From positions 80,160-144,159 of the forward strand of contig NZ_JNIJ01000017.1 of the NCBI RefSeq assembly GCF_000701345.1: a stretch of 64,000 nucleotides of DNA. Reading direction: 5' to 3'. This document shows positions 7,766 to 13,926 of this stretch, piece by piece. Below the pieces are notes generated by a model. The model saw nothing but the letters and a program-made list of their open reading frames with translations, was not told the origin of the DNA and ran no database searches. The number at the start of each line of letters is the position of its first letter. Position 1 is the first letter of the stretch. The DNA comes from Bradyrhizobium sp. URHD0069. Lineage in GTDB: Bacteria; Pseudomonadota; Alphaproteobacteria; Rhizobiales; Xanthobacteraceae. Position numbers and translations under genes: made by a program.

Positions 7766-8162
7766 CCGGCGGTGCTGGCGTCCAACTCATGAAGGTCTTG
7801 GTCGCGGTGTTGACGCTGGCCAGCGTGTCATCGGGAAACTCCGTCAACAGCCATTCGGTCGAGGTGCGACCCTTGACGTTAAAGCCGCTGCGCTTCTTGG
7901 CGACGATAAAACCGCGCTCGACAAGATGATGGAATGCGCGGGCTGCCGTGTTCCGACTGACATTCAAAGCGGTTGCTGCTTCCCGGACGCTGTAAGGTAT
8001 CTTTCCATTGTTTGAATTTGGCCCCCGGTACCGGCGGGTGATTTCGATATACAATGCGCGCGCTACCGGATCGAGCGATTGCCACGCCTCGGAATCGAGC
8101 ATGTATTCCAGCAGCCGGATGTGACGAGGCCCGCGTTCCCTCGGGCTATCTTTGCGGGGCAT
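7653..8162 (-). CDS. Winged-helix DNA-binding protein, candidate replication initiator 1
   Basis: A 169-residue protein. The N-terminal two-thirds, RHIRLLEYMLDSEAWQSLDP then ALYIEITRRYRG and IPYSVREAATALNVSRNTAA, with RAFHHLVERGFIVAKKRSGF, form a winged helix-turn-helix like those in phage and plasmid initiators and Rep-type proteins. The C-terminal ~45 residues are low complexity and contain two SPT.ET repeats encoded by iteron-like DNA repeats. Its ATG at 8162 overlaps by one base the TGA of a small upstream reading frame, suggesting translational coupling. I infer a lambda-O-like role, binding repeats inside its own gene to start element replication. Plain transcriptional regulation is the main alternative. 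Confidence 0.65.
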   Translation of the reverse strand: MPRKDSPRERGPRHIRLLEYMLDSEAWQSLDPVARALYIEITRRYRGPNSNNGKIPYSVREAATALNVSRNTAARAFHHLVERGFIVAKKRSGFNVKGRTSTEWLLTEFPDDTLASVNTATKTFMSWTPAPPVRSPTRETQNSFNSPTGETHSPMREPVVAPRRDHVAR

Positions 8163-8455
8163 CAGCGTTGTCCCCGCGTAATGACGGCGCGCCAGAGCGC
8201 TGCGCGAATAGCAGCATCCATCGCGACGATCTCCCGGTTGATGATCTCGAGATCGATGCCACGGCGCTGCAGGGTTTCGAATTGGACCTGGAGCTGACGA
8301 TCCAGGTAACGTTCGCCGACCTCCGGTCTCATCGTCGCGATGAGGCGGGCATGACGATCAATGAAGGCACGGCGGTGTGCTGCGGGAATGGAATGACGGT
8401 GCCGGACTGCACGGCGCCGAAGGTCACGCGCGAGTCTGGTTGATCGATGGGCAAT
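8162..8455 (-). CDS. Small conserved-looking protein upstream of initiator 1, start unclear
   Basis: The minus strand between a TAG at 8456-8458 and TGA at 8162-8164 is open and protein-like: RAFIDRHARLIATMRPEVGE, then RYLDRQLQVQFETLQRRGID, then AMDAAIRAALWRAVITRGQR. The only in-frame ATG is at 8332, giving 56 residues without a ribosome binding site. The preceding Arg-rich part looks coding too. At the 5' end GGAGGT stands four bases before an ATT at 8453-8455, so either ATT initiates or an original ATG was lost. The stop overlaps the start of the initiator gene, which supports a coupled operon. Function unknown; the composition suggests a helical nucleic-acid-binding protein. Confidence 0.5.
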   Translation of the reverse strand: MAHRSTRLARDLRRRAVRHRHSIPAAHRRAFIDRHARLIATMRPEVGERYLDRQLQVQFETLQRRGIDLEIINREIVAMDAAIRAALWRAVITRGQR

Positions 8456-8496
8456 CTAGACCTCCATACACTTCGCGCGTAAGCGTTTACGCGTGT

Positions 8497-8745
8497 TTAA
8501 GTTCGCCGCGCACACCGTGAACACCTGAACGACGGCGCCTTGGTTTGGTGCGGGATGCTTGCGCGACCGACGTGACCGCAGCTTGAACATTTGATTAAGC
8601 GGTACGAAGGAAGCTGCTGCACCTTCAGATCATCAAGGGTCTCGGCCTCGTTGATGAGAATTTCGAGCTGCTGCCGGTGCCATGCTTTTCGACTTAGGTG
8701 CACGATCAGTCCTCCATCATCCTCATCGCGGTGCTGCGTGCGCAC
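8497..8745 (-). CDS. Small zinc-ribbon protein
   Basis: Up to 82 residues with a C-terminal zinc ribbon: CSSCGHVGRASIPHQ, then FRCSRCARRT, giving CxxC-x18-CxxC. The N-terminal half is helical (LEILINEAETLDDLKVQQL). Such proteins usually bind DNA or act as adaptors. Two starts are possible: GTG 8745 just after GGAGGT, or an internal GTG near 8697 with GGAGGA at better spacing. A decayed copy of the C-terminus lies at 6790-6852, so this gene was duplicated in the island like its neighbour at 9307-9615. Confidence 0.6.
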   Translation of the reverse strand: MRTQHRDEDDGGLIVHLSRKAWHRQQLEILINEAETLDDLKVQQLPSYRLIKCSSCGHVGRASIPHQTKAPSFRCSRCARRT

Positions 8746-8764
8746 GAACCTCCAGAAGTGACGT

Positions 8765-9013
8765 TCATGCGATCCACGTCTGCGCGGTCAACGCACCGAA
8801 CAAGCCGTCATCAAGTGCCTTCAAGAGTCCCGTATCGATAGCTTCCTGCGCACCTTTCGGCCCGACTCTCTTGCCGCTCGGCTCCAGCACGTACATGACC
8901 TCGGCGTCGCCAGTGGTCTTGATGCGGAAGGACTTGCACAATCGTTGGCCGTCGTCGTGGCAACGATCAACAATGAGCTTGGCCCTCTGTGACATCTTGA
9001 TTGAATTGGACAT
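8765..9013 (-). CDS. Small hypothetical protein
   Basis: An 82-residue protein starting MSNSIKMSQRAKLIVDRCHD, with IKTTGDAEVMYVLEPSGKRV and a C-terminal GPKGAQEAIDTGLLKALDDG. The ATG at 9013 follows GAGGTGCATC, a good ribosome binding site. The strand pattern and length suggest a compact globular protein; I recognise no family. It lies between the zinc-ribbon gene and the excisionase-like gene on the same strand, in what appears to be one operon of small mobile-element genes. Confidence 0.6.
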   Translation of the reverse strand: MSNSIKMSQRAKLIVDRCHDDGQRLCKSFRIKTTGDAEVMYVLEPSGKRVGPKGAQEAIDTGLLKALDDGLFGALTAQTWIA

Positions 9014-9031
9014 GATGCACCTCGGCTACTG

Positions 9032-9238
9032 TTACTTCGCGTGCTGCGTCGCTGCATGGTCGTGCACCGCCATCCAGACGTCCAATGCCGACCGCCCATA
9101 GCGAACGGCGCGCGTCAGCTTGATGAGGGAGGGCCCGGAGCCGTCGCGACGATGGCGGGCGACCTTGAGAAACTGCCAGCCCAATGTGAGATATTGAGCC
9201 GGCTCGTTGGGTGTGGAGTTTCCGTTGGTGGGCTGCAT
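9032..9238 (-). CDS. Excisionase-type helix-turn-helix protein (HTH_17-like)
   Basis: A 68-residue protein fitting the MerR-like winged helix of excisionases: AQYLTLGWQFLKVARHRRDG, then SGPSLIKLTRAVRYGRSALD, then VWMAV. The GSGP..IKL...VRY...LD.W core is characteristic of HTH_17 proteins used by integrating elements to control excision or early genes. The start at 9238 has GAGGTG seven bases upstream; ATGs at 9253 and 9292 lack this. It is the second such regulator in the island besides AlpA at 13021, which fits a composite origin. Confidence 0.7.
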   Translation of the reverse strand: MQPTNGNSTPNEPAQYLTLGWQFLKVARHRRDGSGPSLIKLTRAVRYGRSALDVWMAVHDHAATQHAK

Positions 9239-9306
9239 AGATGGGCACCTCATGCTGAGGCGCTGGCGCTCAATACTGAACGTGCGGCGCAAGGGTTACT
9301 CGGACG

Positions 9307-9615
9307 CTAGAAAGGCAGATCGTGATCATCATCGATGGCGTCTGCTCTTTCCCTCAGGGCATCTACCGTCGCCTGGGGAATATCGTGGAAGCTGACCCAA
9401 ACATCTCCGTCCGGAGAGCGAGCGAAATACTGTCTCCCAACACAGTCGGCTTCCGGGCAATGCGGCAGGACACCGTAGGGGTCCATTACTCGTGCCCACC
9501 ACCAGGTCACCTTAGCGGTCGCAGGGTCAATTCGAAAACCGGCCTCCTTTCGGATCGCGAGCCATTCTTCGGTGGCCAACTCTGGTGCTTGTTCTTTGTT
9601 TACGACGGTCGTCAT
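9307..9615 (-). CDS. Conserved hypothetical protein, duplicated in the island (copy 2)
   Basis: A 102-residue relative of the protein at 6894-7211, with LATEEWLAIRKEAGFRIDPA, then WWARVMDPYGVLPHCPEA and YFARSPDGDVWVSFHDIPQA, and an acidic tail DAIDDDHDLPF matching ETIDEDIPF. The start at 9615 is preceded by AGGACAGG and lies where the first copy starts; the open frame extends to 9672 but without shared sequence. Divergence between the copies is substantial at DNA level, so the duplication is old or came with two different elements. Function unknown. Confidence 0.75.
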   Translation of the reverse strand: MTTVVNKEQAPELATEEWLAIRKEAGFRIDPATAKVTWWWARVMDPYGVLPHCPEADCVGRQYFARSPDGDVWVSFHDIPQATVDALRERADAIDDDHDLPF

Positions 9616-9675
9616 CTGCCTGTCCTGTTCAGGTTGGTTGTTCGAATTCAATTCGAGATGGGACGTCAGCAAGGC

Positions 9676-10575
9676 TTATGGGGTCACATCACCCTCTGCG
9701 TGGTGTGCGTCTGGATTTTGTGGAAGTACTGCACTGGTGTCCGCACCTTCCATCCAGATCGCGACGTCGTTCGCGAACGTTGCGACCTCCCGCAGACGGG
9801 AGATAATACTTTTTGCCTCGCGAGCTTCGAGAAGAAGCATAGACCGCGCTACTTGGGCGGGATTTCCGCTCTGAGACAAAGCCCAGCATGCCTCAAGCAA
9901 TCTCTTGAGCTGCATGTATCTCTCGCGGTGGCGCTGACTCCGGCGCTCAGCTCGATCGGCGGCCGCTTTGGGATCAGGGACCGGCCTTGGCTTCCAGACA
10001 GAGGCTCTGTCAGCCTTGGCCTTCACAGCGGCCTTCACGGCAGATGCAGGTGATCCATATTCATCGATCAACCGGGCCTGATCCTGCGGTGGGATGGCCT
10101 TCGTAAACTCCGCTGCGGCAGCAACCTTCACGTCTCCCTGTTCCACAGCGTGTACCAGACCAGGTACGCCGTGATCTTTGACATAACGAGCTCGCTGGGC
10201 GCTGCGAACGCTGACGTTCAAGAGCTTTGATGCGACTTGCTGCGTCGCAGATGATCCGCCAATTGGCGGATGAGACCCCTTCGGCAGGTTTGCTATACCC
10301 GCCACCACCATCGCCCGCTGGCTTGCATCCAGGTGACGACGCTTGAGATTCATGCTGATCACGAAGCCGAGGGGATCGATACCCAGATATTCCACGATGC
10401 GAGGTTCGATTCCTTTCAGCAGGCCCGCACGGTAGCGGTTCCTGCCATCGAGAATTTTGCTCTCATAACTCCAGATTGGCTCGCGCTGACCATGCGCGAC
10501 CATATCATCGCCGAGATCGTTGAGTTCTTCGTCGATCATCATCGGGAAAATATTCGCAAGCGGATGAAATTCCAT
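9676..10575 (-). CDS. ParB nuclease-domain protein
   Basis: A 299-residue protein whose N-terminal ~90 residues match the ParB/sulfiredoxin-like domain: HPLANIFPMMIDEELNDLGD, then MVAHGQREPIWSYESKILDG, then RNRYRAGLLKGI and MNLKRRHLDASQRAM. GQREPI and DGRNRYRA correspond to the nucleotide-binding ParB motifs. A middle segment, QQVASKLLNVSVRSAQRARY, resembles the ParB helix-turn-helix. The C-terminus is Arg/Ala-rich coiled coil. Phage and island versions act in DNA binding or partition. The start at 10575 lies 5 bp after the stop of the upstream gene at 10581, indicating coupling; an in-frame start at 10632 would overlap that gene. Confidence 0.8.
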   Translation of the reverse strand: MEFHPLANIFPMMIDEELNDLGDDMVAHGQREPIWSYESKILDGRNRYRAGLLKGIEPRIVEYLGIDPLGFVISMNLKRRHLDASQRAMVVAGIANLPKGSHPPIGGSSATQQVASKLLNVSVRSAQRARYVKDHGVPGLVHAVEQGDVKVAAAAEFTKAIPPQDQARLIDEYGSPASAVKAAVKAKADRASVWKPRPVPDPKAAADRAERRSQRHRERYMQLKRLLEACWALSQSGNPAQVARSMLLLEAREAKSIISRLREVATFANDVAIWMEGADTSAVLPQNPDAHHAEGDVTP

Positions 10576-10580
10576 TGGAG

Positions 10581-10778
10581 TCACGCCCCGGCGGGTGCGA
10601 GCGCGGGCTGCTTGGCCGCCCGTGCTTCCCACTCCTGCCCATTTTTCTTGAGGACGGCGCTGCTGATCTCTGCCGGAACAGTCGACCCGCTATAGCGAGC
10701 CCGCTTCTCAAACCAGCCGTCAATATTTTCGCGTGTCCGAGCGGAAATAACAACTTCGCCCTCTTTCATGGAGGCCAT
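10581..10778 (-). CDS. Small protein upstream of the ParB-domain gene
   Basis: A 65-residue protein with MKEGEVVISARTRENIDGWF, then KRARYSGSTVPAEISSAVLK and an alanine-rich end. The ATG at 10778 has GAGG nine bases upstream; a second ATG follows at 10769. The short beta-helix-like pattern could be a ribbon-helix-helix or antitoxin-type DNA-binding protein, but this is only a guess from size and place. Its stop lies 5 bp before the ParB-domain start, so the pair is probably translated together from the regulatory region at 10861-10902. Confidence 0.5.
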   Translation of the reverse strand: MASMKEGEVVISARTRENIDGWFEKRARYSGSTVPAEISSAVLKKNGQEWEARAAKQPALAPAGA

Positions 10779-10860
10779 GCGATTGATCCTCAATGCTTGG
10801 TGTCGATAGGCTGCTGAATAGTCGCGATGAAACCTGATCTGTTCATTTCCAGATGTCAAC

Positions 10861-10902
10861 GTGTTCAAAAGAGAACACCAACAAAGAGCGAGCACCAACA
10901 AA
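10861..10902. promoter_or_regulatory. Operator-like palindrome and direct repeats upstream of the ParB operon
   Basis: GTGTTC at 10861-10866 and GAACAC at 10873-10878 form a perfect six-base inverted repeat with a six-base spacer. Directly adjacent, CACCAACAAA occurs at 10876-10885 and again at 10893-10902, a 17-bp period. The site lies about 85 bp upstream of the gene starting at 10778. It fits a dimeric repressor site or a partition (parS-like) site. Confidence 0.4.
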
Positions 10903-11361
10903 CGACTGCGGCACAGGCACAACTTGGACTCTTGGATTCGGCAGGTAGAGAACAATTTTTTTGCATCAAAAAATGCGTTGCCACTTGAGGCGCGCACAAC
11001 GATTTAGTGCAGCCGCGGAAACTAGCGTCTCTGCGAAGAATGATTTGATACGACCGACCGCGGATCACACGGCGTCAGACCGGCGCTCGTCATTGCGGGA
11101 TCGACCTGTTGATGTCGTTGTTGGGGTTAATTTGGATCAATATATCCCGCGCATTGGTTCTAAGCATACGTCGAGAGCGCGCCGATTGGCCGCCACAAGC
11201 ATACAACGGAGGTGGGCAACTATGTTGCCGCGGCTAATTAACTTGCGTCGTGGCGAGCGCCGTGACGTCGCGGGGCTGCAGATCACCGCCCAGAATTTAG
11301 TGGTGGAAGTTAGCAACGCGAATTACATGGTGGCCTGATCGCCGGAATGACCCACACCACC
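10903..11361. other. Gene-poor stretch inside the island
   Basis: I see no gene I can support. An AT-rich inverted repeat, TTTTTTTGCATCAAAAAA (around 10952-10969), could form a hairpin. An open frame on the + strand from 10961 to 11338 lacks a ribosome binding site and has the Arg-rich composition of chance frames. Confidence 0.4.
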
Positions 11362-11658
11362 TCAGGCTTCCTTACTTGACCTCCGGGAGTTTCTCCTGCG
11401 CAAGCGAACCGGTGCCGGTTCGATCTCGCCCAACTCGCCCCCGGAGGCCGATGGTGCGTTTGCCTTAGCCGTCACACTTCCCCGCCTGACATCCCTGCCG
11501 CTCAACGCAAGGCGCTCCGCGCGGTCATAGCGGTGCCTCTTAGACAGACTGCTGCCCCTTCCCCGACGCCGCCCGCCGTTTCCGGTACTGCCCGCGAAGA
11601 AACGGCCGTGTTGATCGCGGTGATCGCCACGATCAGATGTTGACGTTGTCTCGTTCAT
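11362..11658 (-). CDS. Short DUF5681-like protein, possibly truncated
   Basis: A 98-residue basic protein. Near the N-terminus it has RDQHGRFFAGSTGNGGRRRG, a motif like the GRF-x-G-x-x-GN-x-GR-x-G signature of DUF5681 proteins, common in alphaproteobacterial phage-like regions. The remainder is Arg/Ser-rich and may have lost the original frame. GGAG lies very close to the ATG at 11658, so the start is uncertain. It is on the same strand as the initiator gene and 69 bp downstream of it. Confidence 0.4.
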   Translation of the reverse strand: MNETTSTSDRGDHRDQHGRFFAGSTGNGGRRRGRGSSLSKRHRYDRAERLALSGRDVRRGSVTAKANAPSASGGELGEIEPAPVRLRRRNSRRSSKEA

Positions 11659-11727
11659 GCTCCGGACAATACCGCGAGATCGGATCGCGGGCACGCACAC
11701 GCCGATTTTGCGACACACCCCATTAAG

Positions 11728-12405
11728 TCAAGAGGCTTGGCAGGGGTGCAGGTTTAGGTCAAATATTTCTCGGCAGTCGTCGTCGGAGCAGTCGGGAGGG
11801 TATTTCGGATAGGCTTGGACCAGCGCGCTGTAAGCGCGCGCTCTGGCGTCGATGATTACAGGTACAGGACTATCAACGAGTCGAGGAGCGCGCGCCGGAG
11901 GCGCGCTACTCTGTTCCTCTGTTCCTGTGTTATGTCTGACAGCGTGGTGGCATGTACGGATGCCGTTTTTGTCACCTATGGATGCGGTTTTTGTCACGTA
12001 TGGATCACCATTCATAGGTGACACAGTTATGTCATCTATGGAGGTGTCTTCCGTGGTTGCCGGCGCGGCCGGAATGCTGAGCGTGAAGCTGACCGCATCA
12101 TAGGTTCCGCCGCGCTTGCGCCGGAGCCAGCCTTCGTCTTCGAGCGCGGCAATGCAGCGCATGATCGTGCGGAGTGAAACGCCGAGCTTGTCGGCCAGCA
12201 TCGCGTAGCCGGGATTGCATTGGCGGGTCTTGCAATTGAAATGCAGAGCAAGCCGGGTTGCGGTTCGATACACATTGTCGGGCATGCCGGCCTCGCTGGC
12301 CGCGATCATGAATCGGTCGCGCGTCCTGAGATCGACGACGGTCACATGTGCAATTGGGGATGCTGATGGCGCTTGCGGTTCAGTATGCTGGGCATTACTA
12401 CTCAC
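11728..12405 (-). CDS. Helix-turn-helix protein, candidate replication initiator 2
   Basis: A 225-residue protein with a central winged HTH: ATRLALHFNCKTRQCNPGYA, then MLADKLGVSLRTIMRCIAAL, then EDEGWLRRKRGG. This architecture is common in phage and plasmid replication initiators. Downstream, residues around 125-155 (TVSPMNGDPYVTKTASIGDK) are encoded by iteron-like DNA repeats at 11965-12043, recalling lambda gene O where the origin lies within the initiator gene. The C-terminus has a conserved-looking YPKYPPDCSDDDCREIFDL. The GTG at 12405 has AAGGAG upstream with 8-base spacing and is preferred over a longer frame to 12522 that runs through a terminator hairpin. Not homologous in sequence to the initiator at 7653. 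Confidence 0.65.
   Translation of the reverse strand: MSSNAQHTEPQAPSASPIAHVTVVDLRTRDRFMIAASEAGMPDNVYRTATRLALHFNCKTRQCNPGYAMLADKLGVSLRTIMRCIAALEDEGWLRRKRGGTYDAVSFTLSIPAAPATTEDTSIDDITVSPMNGDPYVTKTASIGDKNGIRTCHHAVRHNTGTEEQSSAPPARAPRLVDSPVPVIIDARARAYSALVQAYPKYPPDCSDDDCREIFDLNLHPCQAS
11965..12043. repeat. Iteron-like repeats within the second initiator gene
   Basis: Direct copies on the + strand are GTCACCTATGGAT at 11971, GTCACGTATGGAT at 11993 and GTCATCTATGGAG at 12031, with an inverted copy (TTCATAGGTGAC) at 12011-12022. The first two are each preceded by GGTTTTT or CGTTTTT and are 22 bp apart. All are inside the coding region of the gene at 11728-12405. Their sequence differs entirely from the repeats at 7588-7765, so each initiator would have its own site. 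Confidence 0.65.
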
Positions 12406-12475
12406 AGCACGTTCTCCTTGGTGCTCCATTGGGATCGTTCCGCCTTTGCGGGGCGGGTATTGCTCTAGCCGGCGC

Positions 12476-12515
12476 GGCCACCTCGGTTTATTCCGGGGTG
12501 GCCTTCTCGTTTTTC
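12476..12515 (+). terminator. Rho-independent terminator hairpin, + strand
   Basis: GGCCACCTCGG (12476-12486) pairs with CCGGGGTGGCC (12493-12503) through an 11-bp stem with one T-G pair and a TTTATT loop, followed by TTCTCGTTTTT. On the + strand this is a good intrinsic terminator. It lies just upstream of initiator 2 and would stop + strand transcripts, perhaps an antisense RNA over the initiator start, from entering the AlpA side. Confidence 0.6.
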
Positions 12516-13020
12516 CAGCCAAAATTGATGCAAGCCGACGATCGATGCAAGGGCCACGCCGCGCGCGATGATAGAAGCGCCAGCGCCGCAGTCATTTCCT
12601 GCAGAATTTGCAAGCACCTGTAACGCAGGATTCAAAGGCTCAGTTTCCGCGAAAATCCGGCCGTAACTTGCAACGGCGACCGGAAAGCCGCGCGTCCTGG
12701 CGCGCGGCGTTACATGTCGCCAGATTATTTTTTGCAAGCATCGTGCGCATTGACCAGCAGTTGATCGTGCGCGGCAAGTAAAACTTAAAGCGGAAATTTT
12801 CGCGCAGCGATGGGACTCGCTGCTGAAAAATAAATGCGCACGGTGTTCAATCCGAGACACGGCTCGCCGGAAAAACCGTCGCATAATGTTGCGCTATGAC
12901 CAGCGTTGTGAACACGGGTGTGGATAACACCAAGGAACGAAATTGCTTCGCGACAAATTCTCCGAACGTGAGACGATAACCTACGATGAGCTTTGTATTC
13001 GTGCGTAACGGAGAATTCCC
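12516..13020. other. Intergenic region between initiator 2 and alpA
   Basis: This is the divergent control region for the initiator on the minus strand and alpA on the + strand. A perfect 8-bp hairpin, GCCGCGCG/CGCGCGGC, lies at 12687-12708 without a T-run. A minus-strand frame at 12465-12884 is open but has no plausible start and runs through the terminator. No gene is supported. Confidence 0.4.
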
Positions 13021-13230
13021 ATGCCACAAGCGCAGGTTTTGATTCCCTACCGTGATCTGAAGGCCAAGGGCGTGCCGTATTCCAAGCCCCACCTGTGGCG
13101 GCTGGAGCGAGCAGGCAAATTCCCCAAGCGCGTGCCCATCGGCCCTGCCCGCTATGCCTACGTCGAAGCGGAGATCGACGATTACATCGCCGCGCGGGTC
13201 GCCGAACGCGACGCCGGTGCCACGAACTGA
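13021..13230 (+). CDS. AlpA-family excisionase/regulator
   Basis: A 69-residue winged helix-turn-helix protein of the AlpA type: LIPYRDLKAKGVPYSKPHLW, then RLERAGKFPKRVPIGPARYA, then YVEAEIDDYIAARVAERD. The family motif places the recognition helix at YSKPHLWRLERAGKFP. AlpA proteins of P4-like and satellite elements turn on the integrase/excision module or act as excisionases. The gene stands 100 bp before the M41 peptidase gene and is transcribed toward the integrase, which is on the opposite strand. Confidence 0.8.
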   Translation: MPQAQVLIPYRDLKAKGVPYSKPHLWRLERAGKFPKRVPIGPARYAYVEAEIDDYIAARVAERDAGATN

Positions 13231-13332
13231 GAGACCAACGAGAAGCCGAAGGCGGCATAGCGCGGGGAGAAGCGCCATGCGGGGCAGATAGAACCAAATC
13301 AAGTGGGTGGCGCGGCAATTGGAGCGGCAAGG

Positions 13333-13926
13333 ATGCAAAAAGAACAAAAAGAACTTGTGTTGGCTTATCACGAGGCCGGACATGCTGTGATCGCTCATGC
13401 GCTCGGCATTGCGGTGAAATATGTCACGACGCTTGAGGATGCTTCAGCCGCGCTGACCCACAGCGCGACGTATTTGGCCCGGGATGCCGATCATCCGGCG
13501 CAACTCGAGGCGATCAGGAAAGACGTCATCGTCTGTTTGGCGGGTCCCCACAGTCAGGCAAAGCACCGCCGGCCAAAAAAGAAAGAACCTGACGAGTGGA
13601 AAGACGATATCGAGACGGCAAGCGGTTTAGCGGCGCGCGCAGGGCTCGTCGCAACCGGAATCGATCTGCGCCGGCTCGATGAAAACTTCGAGTGCTGCCT
13701 AACCGCCTATCAGGCTGAGTTTGCGGCAGACCTGTTCCAGCATTGCAGCGAGAAGGCTCGCAACCTCGTTGATGAGCATTGGACCGCGATTGACACGGTA
13801 GCCAAAGCGCTTCTGAGCCGTCCGGTTCTGAACGGTGATGATATCGCCGAATTGATCGGTCGTTCGTCATCTCGTGCGAACGGAAAAACGCCCGACCCAG
13901 CCCGCTTTCTTCCCGACCAGCGTTAG
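13333..13926 (+). CDS. Stand-alone FtsH-like (M41) metallopeptidase
   Basis: A 197-residue protein beginning MQKEQKELVLAYHEAGHAVI, which contains the zinc-binding HEAGH motif at about residues 13-17 in the exact M41 context. A later region, CLAGPHSQAKHRR, then DDIETASGLAARAG, matches the second half of the FtsH peptidase domain, where an acidic residue provides the third zinc ligand. The AAA ATPase and membrane helices of FtsH are absent, so the protein cannot be a normal ATP-driven protease. The ATG at 13333 has GGAG eight bases upstream. It lies between alpA and the integrase. By analogy with ImmA-type HExxH proteins of mobile elements it might cleave a repressor; this is inference. It overlaps the integrase 3' end by 4 bp. 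Confidence 0.72.
   Translation: MQKEQKELVLAYHEAGHAVIAHALGIAVKYVTTLEDASAALTHSATYLARDADHPAQLEAIRKDVIVCLAGPHSQAKHRRPKKKEPDEWKDDIETASGLAARAGLVATGIDLRRLDENFECCLTAYQAEFAADLFQHCSEKARNLVDEHWTAIDTVAKALLSRPVLNGDDIAELIGRSSSRANGKTPDPARFLPDQR

Noticed and set aside
10861..10878. LexA-type SOS box
   Set aside because: The alphaproteobacterial LexA site is GAAC-N7-GTTC; here the half sites are in the opposite order (GTTC-N6-GAAC).
10961..11338. + strand frame of 125 codons
   Set aside because: No ribosome site and composition of chance frames.
12465..12884. Minus-strand frame of 139 codons between initiator 2 and alpA
   Set aside because: No plausible start, Arg/Cys-rich beginning, and it runs through a terminator hairpin.
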